A stretch of DNA of 64,000 nucleotides, taken from Acetobacter musti (GTDB lineage Bacteria; Pseudomonadota; Alphaproteobacteria; Acetobacterales; Acetobacteraceae). Positions 8,783 to 17,134 of this stretch are shown one piece after another. A program made the position numbers and the translations under genes. The stretch spans positions 1 to 64,000 of the forward strand of contig NZ_WOTB01000006.1 of NCBI RefSeq assembly GCF_011516835.1, read 5' to 3'. Every line of letters starts with the position of its first letter. The first letter of the stretch is position 1. The notes under the pieces were generated by a model, which was not told the DNA's origin, ran no database searches, and was given only the letters and a program-made list of their open reading frames with translations.

Positions 8783-9598
8783 TCAGCCAAAGCGAAACCC
8801 GGACAGGGCCTTGCCCCGCACCGTATCGCCATAAACATGCCGGCCCCGGTCAGATCCCGCAGCGCCGGCAGCCACCATCAGCGGCAGCAGATGTTCCTCA
8901 CGCGGATGACAGATCCGGGCCGCCGGCGCCTCTTCCCATCGCAGTAAAGACGCATTGCGTTCAGCCGGAGCCGCCGTCACCGCCGCGACCAGCCAGGCAT
9001 CAAACGCACGGGAAGCCTCGTCAGCCGCAGGCACACCCGGTCTGAACAGACGCAGATTGTGAAAGCTCATGCCGGTAGCGACAATCAGAACATTCTCGTC
9101 CCGAAGAGCCTCAAGCGCCTCACCGGTCCGCAACTCCTGCTCAGCATCTAGATCAGAGCCAAGCGAAAGCTCGACAACCGGAATATCCGCATCCGGAAAT
9201 GCCAGCATGAACGGAATAAAGACCCCGTGGTCGAAACCCCGCTCTGCATCTCCGGCGCTCGCAATACCAGCACCAGCAAGGAGCCCCTGCACGCGCGCAG
9301 CAAGAGCAGGCGAACCGGGAGCCGGATATTTCAGACGATAGGTATGCTCCGGAAAGCCATAATAATCATAGATAAGATCTGGTGTTTCCCCGGATGTCAC
9401 TGTGGGTATTCCCGTCTCCCAGTGCCCGGAGACTGCCAGAATCGCATCAGGCCTGCGGGGCAGGGCAGAGGCAATACTGCGCAGATACGCGCCGAGATTT
9501 TCCCAGCCCGGATCATCCATGAAAAAGCACGGCCCGCCTCCGTGCGGAAGAAACAGCACAGGCTGACGAAACACATGTTCTCCGGAAACACCGGTCAT
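8783..9598 (-). CDS. LigB-type extradiol dioxygenase (DODA family)
   Basis: A 271-residue class III extradiol ring-cleavage dioxygenase of the 4,5-DOPA dioxygenase (YgiD) group. The likely metal ligands appear in HGGGPCFF near the N-terminus, SGHWET, FDHGVFIPF and GMSFHN. Family members open catechol-type rings using non-haem iron or zinc; the substrate here is unknown. I chose the ATG at 9598 because GGAGG lies just upstream; the frame is open a further 49 codons but without a ribosome binding site. The gene sits divergent to a LysR regulator, which commonly controls such catabolic genes. Confidence 0.83.
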   Translation of the reverse strand: MTGVSGEHVFRQPVLFLPHGGGPCFFMDDPGWENLGAYLRSIASALPRRPDAILAVSGHWETGIPTVTSGETPDLIYDYYGFPEHTYRLKYPAPGSPALAARVQGLLAGAGIASAGDAERGFDHGVFIPFMLAFPDADIPVVELSLGSDLDAEQELRTGEALEALRDENVLIVATGMSFHNLRLFRPGVPAADEASRAFDAWLVAAVTAAPAERNASLLRWEEAPAARICHPREEHLLPLMVAAGAAGSDRGRHVYGDTVRGKALSGFRFG

Positions 9599-9757
9599 TT
9601 CCACCTCCGCCGGAACAACTGACACATCGCCCGGCACAGGACCCGGCGCACAATCCCCGAACTGAGTAATGACGCCAGACCTGGCGCCCACATCAGACCG
9701 GTCAACAACAGACTGGGCAACCGCGTCCGGTATGTTAATCCTCATTCCATGAAACTC

Positions 9758-9780
9758 ATCTCACACCATAAGTGTGAGAT
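9758..9780. promoter_or_regulatory. Perfect palindrome, likely LysR-type operator
   Basis: A 9-bp perfect inverted repeat (ATCTCACAC and GTGTGAGAT, 5-base spacer) contains the T-N11-A core of LysR-type binding sites. It lies between the dioxygenase gene and the divergent lysR-type gene, 18 bases ahead of the probable regulator start. Confidence 0.6.
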
Positions 9781-9797
9781 ACCAGGCACTGCGAGGG

Positions 9798-10733
9798 ATG
9801 ATGCCGGACCGTGTAACAGGCATGCAGGTTTTCGTCCGCGTCGTCGCGCAGGGAAGCTTCGCCGCAGCGGCGCGGACCTTATCGCTCTCCCAGACAATGG
9901 TGACACGCCATATCTCCTCGCTGGAAGACAGGCTCGGAGTCACCCTGTTCCACCGCAGTACAAGGCGACTTTCCCTCACGGAAGCCGGACAGATCTATCT
10001 CGACGGCTGCCAGCGCCTGCTGGCCGATCTCGAAGGCATGGAACAGGAAGCCAGCGCCGGACGGATCGAGCCACGCGGACGCCTGCGCCTGAACGTGCCC
10101 GTCTCCTTCGCCATCCGCTACGTCGCCCCCGTCCTCGCCGAATTCAGCCGCCGGTATCCGCTGGTCCATGTCGAACTGGGACTGGATGACCGGGTCGTGG
10201 ATCTCATCGCGGAAGGATGGGACCTTACCCTCAGAATCAGACAGATGGCCGCCAGCAGCCTGAAGACGCGGAAACTGGCCGCCATCCGCTTCGTGGTCTG
10301 CGCCGCCCCGTCCTATCTCGCAAAATGTGGAACACCCCGCGCCATCGCGGACCTCGAACAGCACGCATGTCTGAGCTACACCCTCAGCGGCGTCACCGGA
10401 ATGAACCGCTGGAGTTTCGGCACCGACGGCAGCCGGACAGTCCCCGTCACCGGCCCGCTCAGCGCCAGCAACGGCGACGTCCTGCGCGAGGCAGCGATAG
10501 CAGGGCAGGGGATCGTCTATCAGCCACTTTTCATCGTCGCGGACGCCCTGCGCGCAGGCCAGCTGGTGCCACTCGTTCTGGACGCACCCCTGTTCGCAGG
10601 TCTTGAACTTCACGCGGTCTACGCACCCGCCGCGACAGTTCCGCCCAAAATACGAGCCATGATCGATTATCTGCTGGAATGCTACAGCCCGCATCCGCCA
10701 TGGGAAACTGGTCTGCCAGAGGGAATAGTCTGA
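9798..10733 (+). CDS. LysR-family transcriptional regulator
   Basis: A LysR-type regulator of about 311 residues. The N-terminal winged helix-turn-helix is clear (QVFVRVVAQGSFAAAARTLS then TRHISSLEDRLGVTLFHRST), followed by the two-subdomain effector-binding region. Adjacent ATGs at 9798 and 9801 follow GCGAGGG; a GTG at 9774 is inside the palindrome and is a less likely start. By position it should regulate the divergent dioxygenase gene and itself. A dispersed repeat begins 10 bases after its stop. Confidence 0.9.
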   Translation: MMPDRVTGMQVFVRVVAQGSFAAAARTLSLSQTMVTRHISSLEDRLGVTLFHRSTRRLSLTEAGQIYLDGCQRLLADLEGMEQEASAGRIEPRGRLRLNVPVSFAIRYVAPVLAEFSRRYPLVHVELGLDDRVVDLIAEGWDLTLRIRQMAASSLKTRKLAAIRFVVCAAPSYLAKCGTPRAIADLEQHACLSYTLSGVTGMNRWSFGTDGSRTVPVTGPLSASNGDVLREAAIAGQGIVYQPLFIVADALRAGQLVPLVLDAPLFAGLELHAVYAPAATVPPKIRAMIDYLLECYSPHPPWETGLPEGIV

Positions 10734-10743
10734 CGCTGAATAA

Positions 10744-11003
10744 GAGACTGCTTCGTAAGCTCGCCTGTGAAACCTTCTGTCAGTTATAAAGCTGTTTCCG
10801 GTAAGGCTTTTTATCGGAAAGATTCGGGAAACGCCGCCTTTCTGAAAAAAGACGGCACCCAAAAACTTTTAATTTTTTAAGGACTTATCATAAGGCGTAT
10901 CTTTGATACTGCCCGGAGTGAACAGATAACCGGGACGCAAAAAACATAACATCATCAGATCGTTACGAAATTTTTGTCCCTTCAGAACATTTGAAACAGT
11001 CCC
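10744..11003 (-). repeat. Dispersed MITE-like repeat, copy A
   Basis: This 260-bp copy is in opposite orientation to the other two. Its outer ends are GAGACTGCTTCG and the reverse complement of GGGACTGTTTCAAATG. Internal blocks shared with the other copies include a GATGATGTTATGTTTT box, a GCGTCCC box and AAAAGTTTTTGGGTGCCG. The bases flanking it are TAA and TCA, so a target duplication, if any, has decayed. It fills most of the roughly 400-base space after the lysR-type gene; nothing else was seen there. Confidence 0.75.
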
Positions 11004-11130
11004 TCACGAGCCACCCGGCACCAATCTGACGAAAGCGTGAAGATGCCACCGCAATGTCCTGTTTTGGCCGTATTCCGCCGCTTATCTCACGCGCTGATCC
11101 AACACCCGTTCATCGCCGGGAGTGCTGACG

Positions 11131-11637
11131 ATGAAATACATAACACTGATCGGAATGCTGACGTCCGGCTTTTCGGGACCAGCCGTACACGCGCAGGACT
11201 ATAAAACCCAGGTCGCAAACGCACGCTTCTTCAGCGACAGCGCCACGCGGCCGGTCACCGCAGCAGACGCCCGGACCCTGCATGCCGTCACATCCCTGAA
11301 ACAGGATGACGAAATCTATAAAAACTCCTGCGGAGAAAAGGTTATTCCCCGAATCATGGACCTCCGCCTCGACGGCAGCCTCACTTCAGTCAGCGCCGTT
11401 TTCATCGGCAGCTCCAGGCAATGTTTTGGAAAAGCCGGCTACCGCGTGACACTTATCGACAACAGATCGGGCCGCACCATCGGCTCGGCCGTGGCGTCCG
11501 GAATCAGCGTCCTGCAGACACAGCATGGCGGCGTCTGCGATCTCAGCTTTTCCGGCCCCGGCACGTCCTCTTCAGTCTGGCAGTGGGACCCCGCCAGCAG
11601 CCGCTATCGTCACGTCACGGATGTCGGGAACCGGTAA
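11131..11637 (+). CDS. Exported protein of unknown function
   Basis: A 168-residue protein with a clear signal peptide (MKYITLIGMLTSGFSG, cleavage near VHA-QD). The mature part has four cysteines (KNSC, RQCF and VCDL among them) that could form disulfides, and no recognised domain. The ATG at 11131 follows GGGAG by about eight bases, while a GTG nine bases upstream is an alternative. The gene stands alone, convergent with the stress protein gene. Confidence 0.65.
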   Translation: MKYITLIGMLTSGFSGPAVHAQDYKTQVANARFFSDSATRPVTAADARTLHAVTSLKQDDEIYKNSCGEKVIPRIMDLRLDGSLTSVSAVFIGSSRQCFGKAGYRVTLIDNRSGRTIGSAVASGISVLQTQHGGVCDLSFSGPGTSSSVWQWDPASSRYRHVTDVGNR

Positions 11638-11656
11638 ACCTCCGGTCCGGCGAACA

Positions 11657-11678
11657 GGCGGGATCGGAGAATCCCGCC
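11657..11678. terminator. Hairpin between convergent genes
   Basis: An 8-bp perfect stem (GGCGGGAT / ATCCCGCC) with a 6-base loop lies between the stop codons of two converging genes, where it could terminate both. There is no T-run. Confidence 0.5.
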
Positions 11679-11687
11679 GCGCCCCTC

Positions 11688-12563
11688 TCAGCGACTCATC
11701 AGAACGGGAAGAGTCGCCTCCTCCAGAACATGTCGCGTCACGCCACCAAGAATCAGCTGCCGCAGACGCGAATGCGAATAGGCGCCCATCGCCAGCATGT
11801 CGGCGCCAAAATCGGAACACGCCCCCAGCAGTCCCCGCCCGACATCGCGATCAATAGGCGAGAACTCCACCCGGTCAGCGGCGATATCGTGCATCGAAAG
11901 ATAATCGATCACCTCCCGCGCACTCGGCCCGCGACGCTGATAATCGCCGCAATGCAGAACGCGGACACGCTCCGCCGTGCTCGCCCAGGCCAGCACCCCA
12001 CGCAGTGCCGACGCCGCCTCCGCCGTGCCATTCCACGCGATCGCAACCCGTTTGACCATGTGAGTCATCGGTTCCCGAGGCGCAATGACCGCCGGACGGC
12101 CACTGTCGAACAGCACCGCATGCAGCGCCTCCGAAGACGAAATCTCGTCACCGCTGTCCGGATGCGGAACCAGCGTGAAATCCGACAGCCGCGCATGCCA
12201 CGGAACGATCTCGCTCTCCGACCCCTTGATGATGTTGAAGCTCATGCTGGGCTCGTCCTGCGGAAACGGAATCCGCGGCGCGACGACCGCAATCCCGCTC
12301 CGTTCGGCAAAGGTCTCGAACGCATGATGCACGGCACGCGTCCGCTTGCTGCCCTCGCGCTCAGCAGCGGACATCAGCTCCTCAACCATTCCGCCCGTAA
12401 GGCCTTCTCCCGCAAGAGGCGCAATATCCCGCCCGTCCGGGCTGACATGCAGAACGGCAAGATGGGCATTGAAACGACGCGCCATATTTCGCCCGAGAAT
12501 AAAAGCCGCCTCAGCATTCTGCGCACTGCTCAGCGGCAGCAGGATCTTTCTGACAATCTTCAT
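11688..12563 (-). CDS. Tandem universal stress protein (UspA family)
   Basis: A 291-residue protein of two fused Usp domains. The first half begins MKIVRKILLPLSSAQNAEAA, and the second ends with the ATP-binding signature G-x2-G-x9-G-S/T in the region MGAYSHSRLRQLILGGVT, followed by the terminal strand ATLPVLMSR. Tandem Usp proteins bind ATP and act in stress survival, though the precise role is unknown. The first half lacks an obvious ATP loop, so only the second domain is likely to bind nucleotide. The gene is monocistronic. Confidence 0.87.
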   Translation of the reverse strand: MKIVRKILLPLSSAQNAEAAFILGRNMARRFNAHLAVLHVSPDGRDIAPLAGEGLTGGMVEELMSAAEREGSKRTRAVHHAFETFAERSGIAVVAPRIPFPQDEPSMSFNIIKGSESEIVPWHARLSDFTLVPHPDSGDEISSSEALHAVLFDSGRPAVIAPREPMTHMVKRVAIAWNGTAEAASALRGVLAWASTAERVRVLHCGDYQRRGPSAREVIDYLSMHDIAADRVEFSPIDRDVGRGLLGACSDFGADMLAMGAYSHSRLRQLILGGVTRHVLEEATLPVLMSR

Positions 12564-12817
12564 GGCTTTCTCCTGCCCGGCATTGACGACACATCCGGGG
12601 CGCGGTTCCGGCGACCCGTATTGCGGCGAATATACGACATTAACGCGTCAGACTGCATGTAGTTACCGTAATGACACAGGCTCCGGACGCCAGAGACCGG
12701 ACATCGAAGACCGGATGACGACGCAGCAGAGCCATCCCCGGGAAGACACACCGGCTCCCGAAGCAGCCAGCCCGGACAACATGGTCAGGACCACAGCCAA
12801 TCCGGACACAGGCCATC

Positions 12818-13444
12818 TTACGGATAAAGCCGCGTCACATCCCACGCGCCCGGACCCCGAAACACCCAGACAGCGCGGTCATGCAGCCGGTAAGGCCGGT
12901 CCTGCCAGAACTCGAACCGCTCCGGCCTCATTCGAAATCCCGACCAGTTCGCCGGACGAGGCACCGGCTTCCCGTCATATTTCGCCTCCACTTCCTCCAG
13001 CCGCCGCTCGAAAATGGCCCGGTCGGCCAGCGGCCGGGACTGGTCGGACGCAATCGCGCCAAGCTGGGACATCCGCCGCCGGCTGGCGAAATACACGTCG
13101 GCTTCCTCCGTCGTCACGGGAAAAACCGGCCCCTCGATCCGGATCTGCCGCCGCAGACTCTTCCAGTGGAACAGAAGCGCCGCCGCCGGCGTCGCCGCCA
13201 GTTCCCGACCCTTCCGGCTCTCCAGATTCGTAAAGAAGGTAAAGCCGTCCCGGTCCGCCCCCTTGAGCAGAACGATCCGCGCGTCAGGCCGCCCCTCCGG
13301 GCTGACAGTCGCCAGAGTCATCGCATTCGGATCGTTCGGCTCAGCCGCTTCCGCCTCCTTCATCCACACATGGAAAAGATCGAACGGATCGGCAGAGAGA
13401 TCGATGAGCGGAGAGGTCGTGGTTTCAGATGCTTCTGCTGTCAT
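12818..13444 (-). CDS. pdxH: Pyridoxamine/pyridoxine 5'-phosphate oxidase
   Basis: This 208-residue FMN enzyme oxidises pyridoxine or pyridoxamine 5'-phosphate to pyridoxal 5'-phosphate, the last step of vitamin B6 salvage. Family signatures are present: MTLATVSPEGRPDARIVLLK, FFTNLESRKGRELA, the LFHWKSLRRQIRIEG FMN loop, and the C-terminal FWQDRPYRLHDR followed by VTRLYP. The ATG at 13444 gives the normal family length; the longer frame upstream would overlap the fabI leader. The gene is divergent from fabI. Confidence 0.95.
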   Translation of the reverse strand: MTAEASETTTSPLIDLSADPFDLFHVWMKEAEAAEPNDPNAMTLATVSPEGRPDARIVLLKGADRDGFTFFTNLESRKGRELAATPAAALLFHWKSLRRQIRIEGPVFPVTTEEADVYFASRRRMSQLGAIASDQSRPLADRAIFERRLEEVEAKYDGKPVPRPANWSGFRMRPERFEFWQDRPYRLHDRAVWVFRGPGAWDVTRLYP

Positions 13445-13589
13445 GTTTTTTTCCCGCTGACCGTAACGGTCCGGCATATGGCGTGCATCCAGGGCCGCCC
13501 TGCCGTCCGTTTCCGGGGTTGTTCCTGCCGTCTGGTTGTGCAACGACCCGTGCCATCTTGTCATCTCTCCAGCCCGTTGAGGTTTCTGC

Positions 13590-14444
13590 ATGTCTGAAGG
13601 CGCCGCCCCCCCTTCCGCCGGTGAACACCCCGTGACCGGAACACTGATGAAGGGTAAGAAGGGCCTCGTCATGGGCGTGGCCAATGACCGCTCAATCGCC
13701 TGGGCCATCGCGCAGGCCGTCGCGGCACAGGGCGGCGAAGTCGCCTTCACCTATCAGGGCGAAGCGCTCGGCAAACGCGTGAAACCCCTCGCCGAAAGCA
13801 TCGGATCATCGCTGGTCCTCCCCTGTGACGTCTCCGATGACGCCGCCATCGACGAAACCTTTGCCATCCTCGAAAAGGAATGGGGAACGCTCGATTTCGT
13901 CGTTCACGCCATCGGCTGGGCCGACAAGAAATATCTCCGCGGGCGCTACGTCGATACTCCACGCGAAGCCTTCCTCACCGCCATGGATATCTCCTGCTAC
14001 TCCTTCACCGCCGTCGCGAACCGCGCCTCGGCGCTGATGAAAAACGGCGGCTCCCTGCTGACCCTCTCCTATCTCGGCGCGGAACGCGTCATGCCGCATT
14101 ACAACGTCATGGGCGTCGCCAAAGCAGCCCTGGAAGCCTCCGTGCGCTACATGGCCGCCGATCTCGGGCGTGACGGAATCCGCGTCAACGCCATCTCAGC
14201 CGGTCCGATCAAAACCCTCGCGGCCAGCGGCATCGGCGATTTCCGCTACATCCTCAGATGGAACCAGTACAACTCGCCGCTGGAACGCAACGTCGCGCTG
14301 GAAGAAGTCGGCGGCGCCGGCCTCTACATGCTGTCCGACCTGTCGAAAGGCGTCACCGGCGAGGTCCACCACGTCGACAGCGGCTATCATATCGTCGGCA
14401 TGAAAAACCCGCTCGCGCCGGATATCTCTGTCGCCGGAGACTGA
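13590..14444 (+). CDS. fabI: Enoyl-[acyl-carrier-protein] reductase (NADH)
   Basis: A 284-residue FabI-type short-chain dehydrogenase catalysing the last reduction of each fatty acid elongation cycle. It has the divergent nucleotide loop typical of FabI (KGLVMGVANDRSIAWAIA), the AIGWADKKYL segment, and the catalytic Tyr-x6-Lys in HYNVMGVAK. The C-terminus is VDSGYHIVGMKNP, as in proteobacterial FabI. The first 18 or so residues before the core are variable, so a start at a later ATG (13647, MKGKKGL) is also possible. Confidence 0.95.
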   Translation: MSEGAAPPSAGEHPVTGTLMKGKKGLVMGVANDRSIAWAIAQAVAAQGGEVAFTYQGEALGKRVKPLAESIGSSLVLPCDVSDDAAIDETFAILEKEWGTLDFVVHAIGWADKKYLRGRYVDTPREAFLTAMDISCYSFTAVANRASALMKNGGSLLTLSYLGAERVMPHYNVMGVAKAALEASVRYMAADLGRDGIRVNAISAGPIKTLAASGIGDFRYILRWNQYNSPLERNVALEEVGGAGLYMLSDLSKGVTGEVHHVDSGYHIVGMKNPLAPDISVAGD

Positions 14445-14593
14445 CAGTAATCAACCGGCAACACAGGTTGATGGAACAGGGCCGACAGAACGGACCGGAA
14501 AATCCGGTCCGTAAACCCTGGCTGGTAAATCCTGGCAGATACGGCCAGACACACAACCGGCAGTCTTCGCCGGACAGGAAAGGCAGGTGAGGG

Positions 14594-15664
14594 ATGTCCT
14601 ATAACACTTTCGGCCATCTGTTCCGCGTGACCACGTGGGGCGAGAGCCATGGCCCCGCCATCGGCTGCGTGATCGACGGCTGCCCGCCGCGCATCCCGCT
14701 CACAGAGGCCGACATCCAGCCCTTCCTGGACAGCCGTCGCCCCGGTCAGTCCGCCTTCACAACCCAGCGGCGCGAACCCGACGAAGTCAGCATCGAATCC
14801 GGCGTGTTCGAAGGTCATACAACCGGAACGCCGATCTCCCTGGTCATCCGGAACACCGATCAGCGGTCGAAGGATTACGGCGAGATCGCCCAGACCTTCC
14901 GCCCCGGCCACGCCGATCTCACCTATTACCTGAAATACGGCATCCGCGATTATCGCGGCGGCGGCCGTTCCTCCGCCCGCGAAACCGCCATGCGTGTCGC
15001 CGCCGGCGCCGTCGCACGCCGCGTCCTCGGCGATGCCGTCCGGGTGCGCGGCGCCCTCGTCCAGGTCGGTCCGCACGGGATCGACCGCGACCGGTGGGAC
15101 TGGAACGAAACCACCAGCAACCCCTTCTTCTGCCCCGATCGCGAAACCGTCCCCCTCTGGGAGCAGTATCTCGGAGATATCCGCAAATCCGGCTCATCCG
15201 TCGGCGCCGTCGTCGAAATCGTCGCGGACGGCGTGCCACCCGGCCTGGGTGCCCCGATCTACGGCAAGCTGGACGCCGATATCGCCGCCGCCCTGATGAG
15301 CATCAACGCGGTGAAAGGCGTCGAAATCGGCGACGGTTTCGCAACCGCCGCCTATACCGGCCCCGAAAACGCGGACGCCATGCACATGGACGGCCGCGCC
15401 ATCGCCTTTGAATCCAACCACGCCGGCGGCATCCTCGGCGGTATCTCCACCGGCCAGCCGGTCGTCGCCCGCTTCGCCGTCAAACCGACCAGTTCCATGC
15501 TCACCCCCGTTCCCTCGGTCAATGTCGCGGGTGAAGACGTCCAAGTCGTGACAAAAGGACGACACGACCCCTGCGTGGGCATCCGCGCCGTCCCCGTCGG
15601 CGAAGCCATGCTCGCCTGCGTGCTCGCCGACCATATGCTCCGCCACAGAGGCCAGATCGGGTAA
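14594..15664 (+). CDS. aroC: Chorismate synthase
   Basis: A 356-residue chorismate synthase, which converts 5-enolpyruvylshikimate 3-phosphate to chorismate using reduced FMN. The three signatures are visible: [14 protein letters not shown] at the N-terminus, the [20 protein letters not shown] block, and [17 protein letters not shown] near the C-terminus. The length is normal. It follows fabI on the same strand after 149 bases, and may be co-transcribed. Confidence 0.97.
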   Translation: MSYNTFGHLFRVTTWGESHGPAIGCVIDGCPPRIPLTEADIQPFLDSRRPGQSAFTTQRREPDEVSIESGVFEGHTTGTPISLVIRNTDQRSKDYGEIAQTFRPGHADLTYYLKYGIRDYRGGGRSSARETAMRVAAGAVARRVLGDAVRVRGALVQVGPHGIDRDRWDWNETTSNPFFCPDRETVPLWEQYLGDIRKSGSSVGAVVEIVADGVPPGLGAPIYGKLDADIAAALMSINAVKGVEIGDGFATAAYTGPENADAMHMDGRAIAFESNHAGGILGGISTGQPVVARFAVKPTSSMLTPVPSVNVAGEDVQVVTKGRHDPCVGIRAVPVGEAMLACVLADHMLRHRGQIG

Positions 15665-15796
15665 AATCTCCCCGTATCTTCCGGACAGTCACGCCACAAA
15701 CCTCTCCGCAGAACAGACAGGATCGTCCTCCCTCTCTTGACGATCCCGTCCGCCGGTCCCCATCGTCGGAACAGTCACGACGTACCGGTCAGTCCC

Positions 15797-17119
15797 ATGA
15801 ACACCTATTTCACCCCGTCAGACCGGCAGCCGCAGCGTCCGCATGTGTTCGCGCTCGTCGTCGCGGTCACCTTCCTCTCCCTGCTCGTCTCGGCCGGCGT
15901 CCGCGCCACCCCCGGCGTACTGATGATGCCGCTGCAGGACGCGCTCGGATGGAGCAGGGCAGGGATCTCGGCCACCGCCGCCATCGGCATCTTCCTCTAC
16001 GGATTCGTCGGCCCGTTTTCCGCCGCCCTGATGCAGGCCGCCGGCATCCGGCGCACCCTGACCGGAGCCCTGCTGCTGATCGGCATCTCCACCGGCCTGT
16101 CGCTCGGCATGACCCGCCCCTGGCAGTTCCTGCTCACCTGGGGCATTTTTTCCGGCCTCGGCACCGGCGCCGTCGCCATGGTGCTCGGCGCCACCGTCGT
16201 CAACCGCTGGTTCGTCGCCCGGCGCGGAACCGTTATGGGCCTCCTCGCCGCAAGCACCGCAACCGGCTCACTCCTCTTCCTCCCGGCTCTCGCCGCGCTC
16301 GCCCACCATTATGGCTGGCGCGCCCCGGTCATCGCCGTGTCCGCCGCCTGCCTCCTCATGGCGCCCCTCGTCGCCTGGCTCCTGCCCGAACACCCCGCCG
16401 ATCGCGGCCTCCTCCCGCACGGCGCGCCGGATGATTACGAACCGCCAGCCCGCTCCGCCCGTAACCCGCTGCATGACGCCATCGCGGCCCTGACAACAGC
16501 ATTACGGAAACGGGATTTCTGGTTCCTGTTCCTGACATTCTTCGTCTGCGGCTTCACCACCAACGGCCTGATCGGTACCCATTTCATCGCCATCTGCGCC
16601 GATCACGGAATCGGCGAGGTCCCCGCCGCCGGCTATCTCGCGATGATGGGCCTGTTCGACCTGTTCGGAACAACAGCCTCCGGATGGCTGACAGACCGGC
16701 TGGACGCACGCTGGCTCCTGTTCAGCTATTACGGCCTGCGCGGACTCTCGCTGATCGCACTGCCGTTTATCGACTTCTCGCCTGAAAGTCTGATGATCTT
16801 CGGCGTGTTTTACGGTCTCGACTGGATCGCGACCGTCCCCCCGACACTGCGCCTCGCCAATCACGCCTTCGGCGACCGGGCCGCGCCCATCGTGTTCGGC
16901 TGGATCGTCTTCGGCCATCAGATCGGCGCCGCATGCGCCGCCTCGCTCGCCGGACTGCTCCGGCAGGAACAGGGAAGCTACCAGGACATGCTGGTCCTCG
17001 CCGGCTGCGCAGGTCTCATCGCCGCGCTCATGGCCCTCAGCATCGGACGAGGCCCTCACCCCGGCGCCACTCCACGCAGCACCACCTCACAACACCCTGC
17101 TCAGACCGAACCAGCCTGA
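15797..17119 (+). CDS. Major facilitator superfamily transporter
   Basis: A 440-residue protein with about 12 hydrophobic segments in two bundles, of the monocarboxylate/oxalate-formate-like MFS group (VSAGVRATPGVLMMPLQDALGWSRAGIS then FSGLGTGAVAMVLGA). The second half has the MFS loop DRLDARWLLFSYYGLR. The substrate is not evident. The start at 15797 (MNTYFTPSDRQ) places the first helix soon after; an upstream TTG start at 15737 is possible. It is convergent with the next gene, 15 bases apart. Confidence 0.85.
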   Translation: MNTYFTPSDRQPQRPHVFALVVAVTFLSLLVSAGVRATPGVLMMPLQDALGWSRAGISATAAIGIFLYGFVGPFSAALMQAAGIRRTLTGALLLIGISTGLSLGMTRPWQFLLTWGIFSGLGTGAVAMVLGATVVNRWFVARRGTVMGLLAASTATGSLLFLPALAALAHHYGWRAPVIAVSAACLLMAPLVAWLLPEHPADRGLLPHGAPDDYEPPARSARNPLHDAIAALTTALRKRDFWFLFLTFFVCGFTTNGLIGTHFIAICADHGIGEVPAAGYLAMMGLFDLFGTTASGWLTDRLDARWLLFSYYGLRGLSLIALPFIDFSPESLMIFGVFYGLDWIATVPPTLRLANHAFGDRAAPIVFGWIVFGHQIGAACAASLAGLLRQEQGSYQDMLVLAGCAGLIAALMALSIGRGPHPGATPRSTTSQHPAQTEPA

Positions 17120-17134
17120 CAACACCATCGCTTT

